NCBI GenBank assembly: GCA_030386875.1
Contig: CM059560.1
Coordinates: forward strand, 24,608,683-24,672,682
Reading direction: 5' to 3'
Source: Morinoia aosen
Taxonomy: Eukaryota; Arthropoda; Malacostraca; Amphipoda; Talitridae
DNA: 64,000 nucleotides
The notes under the pieces are model-generated. The model worked only from the letters and a program-made list of their open reading frames with translations, was not told the origin of the DNA and did no database searches. Position 1 is the first letter of the stretch. Every line of letters starts with the position of its first letter. Shown one piece after another: positions 1 through 10,345 of the stretch. The position numbers and the translations under genes are program-made.

Positions 1-112
1 CTTTTGACTGAAACCCTCTACCGTTTAACTTTTGACTGAAACCCTCTACAGTTTAACTTTTGACTGAAACCCTCTACCGTTTAACTTATGACTGAAACCT
101 TCTAACGTATAA
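1..112. repeat. 28-bp tandem repeat, four copies
   Basis: Four consecutive 28-bp units, each beginning CTTTTGACTGAAACCCTCTA or a close variant. Units 1-3 are nearly identical; unit 4 has several substitutions and decays into unique sequence after 112. The array is probably longer to the left, since it is cut by the window edge. Confidence 0.9.
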
Positions 113-1022
113 CGTATAATTAGAATTGGAACGCAATTCCGCAGTCGATATATCAGCTGCCTCGGTAGGGGTTGAAGTTGTTCGGGTTTATTTCATATCC
201 TTATAGGCTCAAGTCTTAGTTTTTCCCTACAGGCCGTTGGGTCTAGGTCTTTCGGGTCAAGCGGTGGGCGCTGGCGTGCGGCAGGAGCTGCGTGTTGTGC
301 ACTCGGGCCCGATCAGTGCTACTCTTCGCCTATTGATTTGTTTGACTCTGTTGTTTACTGGTGTTACTAATCTTTCGTTGAATTCAATTAAAATTCTTAA
401 TCCGCACTTTCTTTAACTCCACCATCAGTCTTTTTGTTCGAAAGTCGCGACGTCATAAAGTACGAAATTTGACGAAAGAAGTCATTCCTTGGAATTTTTT
501 GTGTTCTTCCCATTCAAACTAAAAGTGTGGAGTATGACCAGTTATTTTCTGGAATTTACAGGTACTTCTGCATCCAATGACACCAAAATCGTCACTTTAG
601 CTCAGAAACTGTAGGAGATGTATTTTGACAACCACAAAATTTCGTTCACCATAAATATTTCGTTTTCTATGATTAAAATCACATTTTTCAGCGATAAAAA
701 ATTATTTCTAATTGCATTTCATATCAGTATACCAAATTTCAAGCACTATGTTCAATAATAAAGAAAAATTTTTAAAGGGTTACTCTTCCCTTAAAAGTGG
801 TGGAAAAGAAGGGAGAATTTTCAGTCTATGGACAGTCAACGGGAGCAATTCCTATGTGGTAGGTCCTGGTTTCGGTGTCGCGGAATTCTTATGACCTGGC
901 CTGCGCGACTCCCACTTTCACCAACCTAGCCAACGTACAAGCACGGGTGAAGGGCCGTTTCCCTATTCAATGTTCCGCCTCGCTATTCCAACCTCTCTCA
1001 GGAGCATCCAGGACTCGACTCA
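113..1022. other. Unannotated stretch
   Basis: AT-rich sequence with a GC-richer patch around 200-320. I see no convincing coding frame; the 60-aa frame at 712-894 has no family features. Nothing else could be supported. Confidence 0.5.
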
Positions 1023-1135
1023 GCCAACAGCAGGGTTGCCAGATAACTTCATGAATTTTAGGCCAAATTTTACCATGAAAAAAGCCAAAAAAGGCCAAAT
1101 TTATTTATAGGTAAACTAATATAGCAGGTAGATGC

Positions 1136-1354
1136 CCATAGAGCAGGGGTCTTCAAACTTTCCAGACTTAGGGCCATACTGATTACTCCAGTAAGTTCCA
1201 AGGGCCAAAAAACTTTTAATTTTCCTTTCATTATCTATAATTTTTAGAGTAGTCGCCGAGTACGCAGTCGGCTTAACCGTCGCGGGCCGGATTCAACACA
1301 CTGGCGGGCCGGATTTGGCCCGCGGGCCGTGGTTTGAAGACTCTTGCCTTAGAG
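1136..1354. mobile_element. Nested hAT-type MITE
   Basis: A 203-bp element at 1144-1346. It starts CAGGGGTCTTCAAAC and ends GTTTGAAGACTCTTG, so the ends are inverted repeats with two mismatches. The flanking 8-mers are CCATAGAG (1136-1143) and CCTTAGAG (1347-1354), matching at 7 of 8 positions. It contains a GC-rich segment with repeated GGCCGG and GGCCCGC motifs, common in hAT MITEs. It sits inside the hAT relic at 1031-2189, so it inserted later. Confidence 0.75.
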
Positions 1355-1631
1355 TATCATAATTCTACTAGCCATTAAAAAAATCTTATTACAAAGGAAA
1401 AATAGACCTAACTTACCCTATTCTTCGAGGAATAACATAAATTACTTTGACTTTTCTTCCTCAGCAGAAGTTTGAGAGGTAGAAGCAGCTAGAGAGCTAG
1501 TTCCTTGGTTTCAGTTTGGCAAAAGATGCTCGATTTGATATTAGATTGCATTCTTGAAGCAACTTCGAAGTCCTTACAACAAAAGAACTATTGTTGAGAT
1601 GTGCTCGGATTTGCACTTTTTCATCTACCTT

Positions 1632-1955
1632 TCAAGTTCGTAATCTAATGTTGGGCTTTGTTTTGACTGCTATCACCATAGAAAACATTCTTCCAACAAT
1701 AGCATTGCTAGCGGGAGTCACCAGGCAATCAATGAGCGCACAACCTGAGAGTTCTTTAACCAAGTCAAAACTGCATGGTGTCTTTAGGAATCTCAACACC
1801 GCCAAAATGCCCTCCTGCTTCCAGTCTATGATACTGATTTTTCGGTACTGCGGCTCACTAATGTTGATACAATCCTGAGCTATATACAGCCTGTGCAAAC
1901 CTGCAAATTCTCCTTTGATTACTTGATTTGATATTCGCAAAGGATTTAATAACAT
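1632..1955 (-). pseudogene. hAT transposase C-terminal (dimerisation) fragment
   Basis: A 107-codon frame whose C-terminal third reads TPASNAIVGRMFSMVIAVKT, matching the hAT dimerisation signature (P-x-SNA-x-ER-x-FS followed by a K-T/x-R-x-x-L helix). The expected Glu of the ER pair is Gly here. Upstream residues (WKQEGILAVLRFLKT) fit the helical region that precedes this motif. The N-terminal zinc finger and DDE catalytic core are absent. The fragment belongs to the hAT relic at 1031-2189, whose terminal repeats and target duplication surround it. Non-functional. Confidence 0.7.
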
Positions 1956-2197
1956 TCAGCCAGATCTAGCTGATCCTGTTGGAGACTAGCTGATCCTGTT
2001 GCTCCTGCGTTCAACTGTCAAGTTTCAGTTTTACGCCTTGGGCGGCACAAAAACCGGAAAATGACTGAAAAAGCCAGAAAAAAGCCCAATTGAAGAAAAA
2101 GGCCAAACCTATAATCTCGAAGCCAAACGCTTGCAAAAAAAGCCAGATTTGTGATATTTGGCATTAAAAAGGCCAATATGGCAACCCTGGCCAACAG

Positions 2198-2854
2198 ATT
2201 CCAGCAACGTCCCAGGCTTCGGTACAGTCACAGCCCACAGGTTTACAGGTTTTCCGAATCACACCTAAGCACAAGTTGCGACCGAACTGTTCACCCGCCG
2301 CCTGAACATTTCTTGTTAATTTTCTCGACCCATTAGGATTACTAGCATCTGGGCGCTATTCAAGGCAGGCTTTCTTGGAAAACAATCCACATGTAAAACT
2401 TACGTTTATTACTGTCCAACGAACGGGATATTGCATCGTTAAACGTACCATTTACAATAAAACAGGTTGACATTGCAATACTACGCGAAACCATACGATC
2501 CTACTCTGTGTATCGGCAAACTATCTTACGGCGGGGTCATCTAGCACAGGACGTTAGCTTTTTATTAATTAACCTGTCCACGCTCAGACCCACCATATCA
2601 CGCACGACGTAGTCACAGATGGAAAATATACACAGATCAGTACAGAGACAAGTACTCCGACTTCTATGGGCTCCAATCCTCAACTCCTAGCCTATCTTCT
2701 GAAGCCTTCCACGTAATTTCGCTATTGCGCGTAACAGGTCGATCGTGGACGTTACTCTCCAGGATACACAGGAATCTCTATTAAGCAACTTATAGCATAG
2801 CACAACTAACAATAATAAAAAAGCTTCAAGATAGTAGCGCACTACTATACCTAT
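2198..2854. other. Unannotated stretch
   Basis: No recognisable gene, RNA or repeat structure. Short frames on both strands lack family motifs. Confidence 0.4.
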
Positions 2855-3211
2855 ATGACGATTGGTGATGTTACGGCAACTTTTAAGAAGCGGATAGCGC
2901 AATTCGCAGCATCGTTCTTGGAATCAGTGGAAGCCGACGCCTACAATGAGAACGCACACACCTGCGTAGGCCCAAAGAGCACCGCAGATGCATTTTCCAT
3001 GGAAGAATTCTTATCAGATGTTTCTCTCTCGTGCCAGGAAGAGAGGTCGGTAGCCTTTGTGGCAGGGTGGCTGGAGAAGCAATGTGAGGTAGAGTTGCAT
3101 TTCTCTGACGATGATCCTTTGATCAGCAGTGTAGTGAGGGATTTCATAGAAGAGGTTTCGAAGGGTTTTGGACAATCCCTGATACATGCACTCACGAGCT
3201 GGTTAGAGTGA
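2855..3211 (+). CDS. Unassigned 118-aa ORF, possibly a transposase C-terminal fragment
   Basis: A continuous 118-codon frame from an ATG, with a balanced acidic/hydrophobic composition that looks more protein-like than its neighbours. The segment EERSVAFVAGWLEK loosely resembles the [YF]-[IV]-A-G-[YW] motif near the C terminus of P-element/THAP-type transposases. The acidic stretch HFSDDDPLISSVV follows. No zinc finger, nuclease motif or membrane segment is visible, and I could not find terminal repeats around it. The THAP/P suggestion is inference from one short motif; it could equally be a host exon or a chance ORF. Confidence 0.3.
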   Translation: MTIGDVTATFKKRIAQFAASFLESVEADAYNENAHTCVGPKSTADAFSMEEFLSDVSLSCQEERSVAFVAGWLEKQCEVELHFSDDDPLISSVVRDFIEEVSKGFGQSLIHALTSWLE

Positions 3212-3572
3212 GGTCGCGATTGTGAAGAAAGCCAAGACTAGAGCCTGTCGTCGTCAGAGGTTTATGAACATTATTTCTGTTATGGATGTATTTTACGACC
3301 TTCAAATATTATCTAAGAAACTGTGCAAGACGTTGTCTAATGTTATGCTCAAAGGCCTGCATAATTTATGTAAAGACAACGAAAAGAACGCTGTCCTGTA
3401 TCAAACATCCCTCCAGAAAGCCAGTCTGTTCAACTAACATCTTGTTGGTAAGTGTAGGATTTGACGGTTTCAGGGGTTCCGTCGTTCCGATGCGTATCTA
3501 CGCATCCCTGAGGTCCTAGGGTTTCCAATCAGAATTGGTTCTAGAGATCGTTTCTATGACGTTTGCGTAAGT

Positions 3573-3586
3573 GGGGGGGGGGGGGG
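3573..3586. repeat. Homopolymeric G tract
   Basis: Fourteen consecutive G residues, preceded by GT. Likely hypervariable and a sequencing or assembly weak point. Confidence 0.95.
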
Positions 3587-3675
3587 AAGGTTTGAGTGAC
3601 AGTCGGATAGCGAAGTAGTTTATTGGAGTATTGGTGAAGATCGGGTACAACGCACAATAAATGGTAACCGGGCGG

Positions 3676-4089
3676 GCAGCGCCCGGCACCGCTGTGAAAC
3701 GCGCACACGCCGCTGACTCGGCGTGGCTGCTCTCGACCGTCTCTCTCTGAATGCCTGACCGCCTGATACTACAGTGCATTATATAGGTAGCATTATCTTC
3801 GGTGGGTTTTCCCATATTGATAACAACAAGAATAACAACACAAGAAATCCCGACTCCGACATGGCTCCCCTTGTCATGGAAGTGGGTCCTCCCACCCTGT
3901 CCGCAGCGCCCAGCACCGCTGTGCAACGCGCACACGCCGCTGACTCGGCGGGGCTGCTCTCGACTGTCTCTCTCTGAATGCCTGACCGCCTGATTTTACA
4001 GCGCATTATATAGGTAGCAGTATCTTAGGTGGGCTTTCCCAAATTGATAACAACAAGAATAACAACACAAGAAATCCCGACTCCGACAT
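3676..4089. repeat. Tandem duplication, 227-bp period
   Basis: Two copies of a 187-bp segment (3676-3862 and 3903-4089) separated by about 40 bp. Both start GCAGCGCCC and end with CCGACTCCGACAT, and include the same ACGCGCACACGCCGCTGACT core and GATAACAACAAGAATAACAA tract. Identity is high, with scattered substitutions. The short ORFs on both strands here are by-products of the duplication. Confidence 0.85.
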
Positions 4090-4874
4090 AAGTATTAACT
4101 TTGAAAGGGCGGTAAAAGGGATCGTTAGCTATTTTAGTTGAGTTGAGGCTGCGGTAGTGAGAGGAGGTGAGCTGTCGCTGCTCCAGCGAGGAGTTGTTTG
4201 GTGCTATTATTCAAGCACCTCAAAATGTGATGAAAAACTGAGCATCCGTGAATGTACTTTCTACATCATTGAATCGTGAAACTGGAAAAAGTCATCAAAA
4301 CAATCAGCTGTGAAAAGTGCTAAATTTGATCGTGCAAAACTAAATGGCGCTTTCTGTAAGCTATGTTTAGACTCGAAGTGTGTGCAACAGACCCCGGAAA
4401 TGGTCACTTCCGCCTCTCTCCCTGGTGAACCGCAACAACCCCCTCCCTCCTCCTCCGCATCCCCTGTCACTCGCACCTACTTGAACCGGAACAAGCTTAC
4501 CACGAATACTAACGTGAAGTAAAAAAGACCTGATGAAATAGCAAAGTTGAATTTTGTGAATACCAACATAAAATACAGTGATAAATTTACGCAATCCTCA
4601 TCTGTTATTGCGAAATTTATGTTGAGTGTCAGTGAATATGAATTGAGTGTCTGTGGTTTTCTTTTCATCGCCTGACAGTTTATTTTTCATCCCATTTTAA
4701 AAGCAATGTCACCTATGTCTCCTACATCTCAAACCATGGAAACCAAAATCGCAGCAAAATAGAAGTTGTACTCTGGCAAGACCGTGCCTCGTGTCAATGA
4801 ACTCTCAGGGATCAAGCTTTGTTAACGATTTCTATAACTTCTAATCAGTGAACAAAACCTAAATATCTCTCACG

Positions 4875-5690
4875 ATGTATTCATATGAAACTCGCTCTGC
4901 TACTCGTAAAGCGGCTTTATCTGGAGAAATAACATCCTTCACAACGCCGCTTGAAAACTCAAAGCCAAATCAGCAGAATATATCTGAACCGCTCATGAAA
5001 CAGAAACGAAAACCACCAAAAATGTCACGCGTAAAATCGCTCGTTCAAAAGCCTCAACCGCTCAAAATAACAGAAGAAACCCCGACGGTAAAGCAGTGCA
5101 ACGTCAACGAAAGCACCGCAACACATCTACCATCACCAGAGCGAACCGACAGAGAGTCGACATAAGGTCGCCCGACTGAGAGTCGAGTTTCTGAGTCACT
5201 AGCCACAGACATAAATCTCCCAAGCGCTGCTGGAAACAACGAAATTTTCACATCGGCATCGCAAGCAGTCAAAACAAGCCCTAGCAAGAGCAAGGAAGAA
5301 GCCCCTGAACCTGGATTCTACAATCCAAGCAGTCCTCGAGAAGATACACCAGCGAAAGAATCAAGAAATGTCCCACGGGGTATGATGGGTAAAAATGTAG
5401 ATTTGTCACTAGCTACCGAGAATGATGCGATGAATGAGCCTAATATTTACGATTCTAATATTTCTAATATTTATAATTCTAGTGATCAGAATTACCTGAA
5501 TATTACATCAAACAGCTTGCACCCGCTTCAAATTTCGATGTCCCATTTCATTCACCAGGTAAACAATAACCTGTCTCTCACTGCAGCCCACTTAACGAAA
5601 ATGTCAAAACAGCGGACGCCTCCAACTCCACTTTCGATATCTTCAACCGCTTCAAATATTAGGCTCATACAGAACAACTTTTCAAATTGA
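4875..5690 (+). pseudogene. ORF1-type N-terminal region of the OTU retrotransposon
   Basis: One frame from ATG 4875 to 5690 is open except for a single TAA at 5163-5165; the frames before and after it are in register. The product is rich in Ser, Thr, Pro, Lys and Asn (for example KRKPPKMSRVKSLVQK), which suggests a basic, disordered, nucleic-acid-binding N terminus of the kind seen in ORF1 proteins. No zinc knuckle or RRM is recognisable. A frameshift at about 5690 joins it to the next block in a different frame. Confidence 0.6.
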
Positions 5691-6223
5691 ACTTGCATGT
5701 AAGCTCTTTCGATCTTACGCCAAAGATCCCGTTTTCGACAAGCCAATTTTCTGACTCGCACTGCAAAAAACCTCTGGATACTTTTCTTGTCGGAGATAAA
5801 ATTCTCACGACGGTCCAAAGGACCGACATTGACCCCTCTTGTAAAATACGAACTGTAATTTCCAGTCGCATTGATGATCTCCTGAACGTAATTGACCAAA
5901 TGCCTCAATTCATTAACTACATCGTTTGCTTCAGAGACTTAAGCCTCTCACAACCTAACATTGCTAAAATCAAAGAACTCATATTTTCTAAGCATGCGTC
6001 AGCCCGTATTTGTGTCGTGAGTGCGTGTAGCGGTAAACAATTGCATCAGGCGTTGCACTTGTGCAAAACAAACGGTATTAAATTGATTCCGCTCCGAACA
6101 AACGGTGCAACTGATCTCATAACTTGCAATGATGTTCGTACTTGGCCCGGTACAAGAGAAGAAACACCATTTTCTTCAACAGATTGCTCTCAGATCGAGT
6201 CTAAAACTCACTTTACAATCTAG
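5687..6223 (+). pseudogene. Globular ORF1 block of the OTU retrotransposon (SGNH-like?)
   Basis: A 178-codon frame continuing the element after a frameshift. The segment VGDKILTTV followed by an alternating hydrophobic pattern (INYIVCFRDLSLSQPNIAKI, then ARICVVSACSG) is reminiscent of the Rossmann-like SGNH hydrolase fold found in ORF1 of some CR1-group elements. If so, the nucleophile Ser of block I (G-D-S) is replaced by Lys, so it would not be an active esterase. That assignment is inference. The frame ends by overlapping the OTU-containing frame at 6129-6223, marking a second frameshift around 6170. Confidence 0.45.
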
Positions 6224-7265
6224 CTCATGTCTCATAAACTCAAATGCACTAAATGACAAAACTGAATGCTCCAACATCAGTACAAAACAGCAAAATGAAT
6301 TGAAGAATTCTACTCGATCACTAACTGCTTCCAGTGAAGTCTCCAGAAACCTGATTCATTGCTTGCCTATTGGGAATGAACGTTCCCCTCCATTGATCTC
6401 CGGCTACCGCAGAGTACCCACAAAAAACAGGTTCTCGTTATTATCTGACGCGAACTCAGAGAGCGATATACCCTCATCACAAACGAGTACAAATCATCAA
6501 CAACCAACCACGTACTCGGAAGCAGTAAAATCAATACAAAGAGAAAAATTGCAGCAGAATCTCGGTCAAAATCCGATAACATATTTACAGCCAAACCGCA
6601 CACATAAGCACCACCAAGAGAGTGGAAATGACAAGAGCACCCCTCATTTCTCAGTCGCTCACTCAACTAAAACTGGCCACAGCCCGCAAATTCATAGCCA
6701 GGAAAGCAAGAAATCCAAACAACTCTCGTCTGAAAATGCTGCATGTCAGCCTAAATATCACTCAAGCCCCATGTACTCACTCGTCAGTACCACCATGGAT
6801 GAATTAAAACGATCATTGAAAGTGAAGCTGCATCCTACCATAGCCGATGGGCACTGCCTCCTTCATGCAGTAACTCACCAGCTTAAAACAAAATCGCCCT
6901 CAAAATGGAGTTACAATTCCTTAAAAGCAGCAATAAAAAAAGAAAGCACTACAAATGAAAACAAATATGTCAATTTCCTTGCCAAGAAAAGCGGTGATCT
7001 ACCTAGGCTCATAAGTAAATACATTGACGAAAAACATTTTGATCATGATGCTGGGGACTTAATACCACATATCATATCAAAGATCACTGGTAGGAGAATT
7101 TTCATCTTCGATGAGCAAGGCGATGGTATTTGGAGAACAGTAGTCGACCCCTCACCAGAAGTATCAACTAATAACCATCTGTTGATGCTTCATCGGAAAA
7201 ATTATCACTACAGTACCCTTGTTGCACAAGACAAAAACAAGACTGATATCACATCATCTTCATGA
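6129..7265 (+). pseudogene. OTU-family cysteine protease domain within the retrotransposon
   Basis: The C-terminal 150 residues of a 378-codon frame form an OTU-like domain. The nucleophile motif is IADGHCLLHAVTHQL (Cys codon 6855-6857, residue 243), matching the family pattern D-G-x-C-L-x-x-[AS]. The general-base motif is NYHYSTLV (His codon 7206-7208, residue 360), matching H-[YF]-x-x-[LV] near the end of the domain. The 117-residue Cys-His spacing is normal for OTU proteins, and intervening helices (YNSLKAAIKKE, HIISKITGRRIFIFDE) fit the fold. The family hydrolyses ubiquitin or related isopeptide bonds; the substrate here is unknown. The frame stops at TGA 7263-7265, but the same frame stays open to 7424, so OTU may once have been joined to the endonuclease. 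Confidence 0.75.
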
Positions 7266-7424
7266 CAAAATACTGTTGTCCAGTTAAATGGCAGTCTCTC
7301 AAATACACCAGATGCTAGACTTGACACTCTGGGCAACAATGATGAAATCAAATCCACGAAACAGTCCCTACCAAAAAATCCCTCTGATGCCACAAATAAT
7401 CGCCGTAAAATAAAAAAACATTAA

Positions 7425-8637
7425 AATTAAACATATCAATGCTCGTAGCCTCTTTAGTAAGCTGGATGACATTAGAGTAATGTTGGTCACAGAAGACATT
7501 GGCCTTTTATGTGTTTCCGAGACATGGTTCGATTCGCGAACTCAGAGCTCCTTTTTCAATATTCCCGATTACGTGCTGTACCCCCATGACGGCGTTAAAA
7601 ATAGCAAAGGTAGTGGTTCTTGTATTTTCGTAAAAAAGTTTACCAGTCGTCTTTACTTTTAACAAACGAAGTGTGTGAAGGCATAGAGATGGTTTGGTTG
7701 AAAGTGCAAATAAATAAACAAATCCATCATTACCGGCAGCCTTTACCGGCACCCATCAGCTTCTCTACCAACAACAGTAGAGTTCATTGAGAAAATTTTC
7801 AAAGAAATTTTAGCTACAAAAATGTCATTCTTTGCTTTCGGTGATTTCAATATTGACCTAACGGATGAAGAAAATCAGCTTAGCAGACTGTTGTACAAAC
7901 TAAACCTTTCACAAATGGTTAAAGAACCGACTCGCGTTACAAGAGTATCTAAGACTCTCCTCGATCTAGCAATCACAAACAAACCTACGGCAATACTTAA
8001 TACAGTAATATCACCCTCTGTCGCCGATCACCACTCTGTAGAATGTAAAATTAATATTGCAAAGGAAAGACACAACTATCGTCTCATGACTTACCGCCTA
8101 AAAAGTCAATATTCGCCGGAACTATTTAATGAAAAACTTCTAAACAGGCTCACCGAATTTCAGAGCATGATGCAATCTGACGATGTGGACATTCAGGTTT
8201 CTATCTTTAACGAGAACTTTACAGCAGCTCTAAATGAATGCGCTCCTTATATCACCAAAAAAACTAGGCCAAAACGCACTCTGTGGATTACCAGCGAAAT
8301 TAAAGACCTAAGCAGAATAAAGAAAATTTACTTGCGAGAGTATAAAGAAAACAGGTCAAACATTACTTTATATAGGAGATATAAAGAACTTGGAAAGATT
8401 ATTCGGAAGAAAATCACGCAAGCAAAACAAACTCACTTCCACCAAGAACTATTCATGGCAAAAAATAATCCAAAACGTACATGGAAAATCATTAGTGAGG
8501 TGGCTCAATATAAAAACTTAAAGCGCAAAAGTGATTTTGAAAATCCTTTGGAAAAAGCCACTGAGTTCAACACTTTCTTTTCAAAAGTAGGTGCCCAAGT
8601 CTTCGATGAAGTGAGTAAAACCAGTCCGAGGAAATAG
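7425..8637 (+). pseudogene. Apurinic-type endonuclease domain of the OTU retrotransposon
   Basis: From 7425 the frame reads KIKHINARSLFSKLDDIRV, then LLCVSETWFDS, the usual start of CR1/Jockey-group endonucleases (N-A-R-S-L and S-E-T-W, the latter holding the metal-binding Glu). It stops at about 7660. The next block (7670-7800) is frameshifted but keeps a YRHP remnant of the Y-R-P-P motif. The third block, 7822-8637, has FAFGDFNIDL and VADHHSVE, supplying the catalytic D-x-N and D-H motifs. A single in-frame TAG at 8635-8637 separates it from the RT. The domain would nick target DNA to prime reverse transcription; this copy cannot make an intact enzyme. Confidence 0.85.
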
Positions 8638-10239
8638 ACAGTTGAAAGTTCATGCCCTACTGCACTTTCAAAGGCTGGCGCCCTGTGGAAGCCACGCCCT
8701 ATCGATTTACCAGAGTTAAAAACTATTTTGTACTCATTGAAAAACACAAAAGCAGTTGGACATGATGGAATCAACCTCCAATACATAAAAGACAGTTTTC
8801 CAGTCACAGCACCATTTATTCGTTTGATTATCAACACATCAATAGCTACTAACAAGTTTCCAAAACAATGGAAACACTCTATAATTAGACCGTTGCATAA
8901 AACTGGTGACATAAATACAGCATCAAATTACAGGCCCATTAGCCTTTTACCTGTCCTGTCCAAAATATTAGAAAAAGTAGTAACGAATCAACTGTCATCT
9001 CACCTGGACGAGTCAAATTTACTTCATCGAAATCAATATGCCTACAGGAAGAACACTAGCACTCAAGACGCCCTGCTTAACATCACTGAAAAAATATACA
9101 ACGACATCGATCAAAAAATTGTAACACTTCTGCTGCTACTTGATCTCTCTAAAGCATTCGACAGCGTCGAACATAATCAACTCCTACGAAAAATACTGAA
9201 CTTTGGAGTGGATACACAGTGGTTTAAAAGTTACCTTTCAAATCGGTCTCATGCAGTCTTCTTAGATAAGTTGTCCCCATTCCTTCAAAACAGCTTTGGT
9301 GTCCCTCAAGGATCAATTCTGGGCCCGCTACTGTTTTCAATTTTCATAAACGATTTCCCTCCAATGCCTTCTAACACACGAATCTCCATGTATGCAGATG
9401 ACGTCCAAACTGCAATGACAAGCTCTGTAGCAGAAATACCACAGACGAAAAAAGGAGCTGAAGCTCTATTGATCAGCCTCAAGTCATGGTATGACCAAAA
9501 TGGTCTCAAGCTAAACGCGAACAAAACACAATTCATTATTTTTGGGTCAAAGCATTCAATAAACAACATTCGAAATCTAGATCTAACTCTTACAGTTGGG
9601 AATGATACAATTCACCCATCAGAAAAAGTAAAAAATTTAGGTATTTGGCTCGATAGAAACATGTCCTTCAAATCCCACGTTGATAAAACCTGCAACGCAA
9701 TTCACGGGACCTTACTGTTTTTCAATCGTATAAAAAAAAATATGCTTGACGAAGAATCTAGATTGTTGGCCGTTCATTCTTTGGTCTTATCACGTATTGA
9801 CTACTGTAGCCTGGTCTGGGGAGGTATATCGAAAGATCTTCAGAAAGACCTACAAAAATGCATGAATTTTGCAGCAAAGGTTGTATGCAACGGTAAATTC
9901 AAAAAGCATGACCACGTAACACCTCTCCTGCATAAACTTGGCTGGGCTCCGATTCGGGAAAGGTTCCAGGCGCACAAAGCCCAATACGTTTTCTCCTCTT
10001 TATATCTTCCTCATAGCAGTGCTGAAATAGTGGAATTCCACTCCCCTACCGTCACGAACCAAAGGCCGAACAGGAGACGTGATGTCTCAATCAAATACCG
10101 TTCATCCAACATCGGGCAGAAGGCTCTGTCAGTATCAGGCGCCTTACTATGGAACAGACTCCCCCAGAGCTTCAAAACCCCTCAAACACTGAGAGAATTC
10201 AAAACTAAAATGGCTCTCTATCTTGCGTCAACACAATAA
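8638..10239 (+). pseudogene. Reverse transcriptase domain of the OTU retrotransposon
   Basis: In register with the preceding endonuclease block apart from TAG 8635. RT motifs appear in order: GHDGIN, NYRPISLLPVLSKILEKVV, QYAYRKNTSTQDAL, LLDLSKAFDSVEH (first catalytic Asp), GVPQGSILGPLLF, and YADD at 9391-9402 with both Asp residues kept. A thumb-like region and a conserved C-terminal tail follow (LLWNRLPQSFKTPQTLREFK). The frame from 8638 to the TAA at 10237 is uninterrupted, so this is the best-preserved part of the element and argues for a moderately recent insertion. Confidence 0.9.
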
Positions 10240-10240
10240 G

Positions 10241-10345
10241 TGTGAACTGCAGCACGTGCTGGAGGGGTGCGTACATGCAGTGCGTGTGTGCGTATATGCG
10301 TATGGATATCGGTGTACGTATGTGCGTGTCTGTATGTTTAGAACG
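10241..10345. repeat. GT/TATG-rich low-complexity tract
   Basis: Runs of GTGCGTGTGTGCGTATATGC and related words immediately 3' of the retrotransposon stop codon. It may be the decayed microsatellite-like tail of the element or independent simple repeat. Confidence 0.55.

Larger units (their letters stand above)
1023..2197 (-). mobile_element. hAT transposon relic with perfect 8-bp target duplication
   Basis: The element runs 1031-2189. Its left end begins CAGGGTTGCCAGAT and its right end finishes with the inverse, ATATGGCAACCCTG, which gives hAT-style terminal inverted repeats. Both sides carry the identical 8-mer GCCAACAG (1023-1030 and 2190-2197), the target duplication length typical of hAT. 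The interior keeps a hAT transposase C-terminal remnant on the minus strand (1632-1955) and a nested MITE (1136-1354). Subterminal sequence on both sides is rich in GGCCAAA/AAGCC motifs, which may be transposase-binding repeats. At 1,159 bp it is an internally deleted copy and could move only if supplied with transposase. Confidence 0.85.
4090..10260 (+). mobile_element. CR1/Jockey-group non-LTR retrotransposon with an OTU protease domain
   Basis: Protein-coding blocks in one orientation over about 5.4 kb: an N-terminal low-complexity region (4875-5690), an unassigned globular block (5687-6223), an OTU cysteine protease block (about 6790-7240), an apurinic-type endonuclease (about 7425-8100) and a reverse transcriptase (about 8700-9700) with C-terminal tail to 10239. 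Breaks seen are stops at 5163, 7263 and 8635 and frameshifts near 5690, 6170, 7420 and 7660-7800, so the copy is dead. The 5' boundary is not defined; 4090-4874 may be its leader. The 3' boundary is also unclear; GT-rich sequence follows the RT stop. RT motifs GVPQGSILGPLLF and YADD place it in the CR1/L2/Daphne/Jockey assemblage; I cannot assign the clade by eye. Confidence 0.85.

Noticed and set aside
3516..4006. Overlapping ORFs of 60-139 codons on both strands
   Set aside because: They come from the GC-rich 227-bp-period duplication; frames repeat with the duplication and lack protein-like composition.
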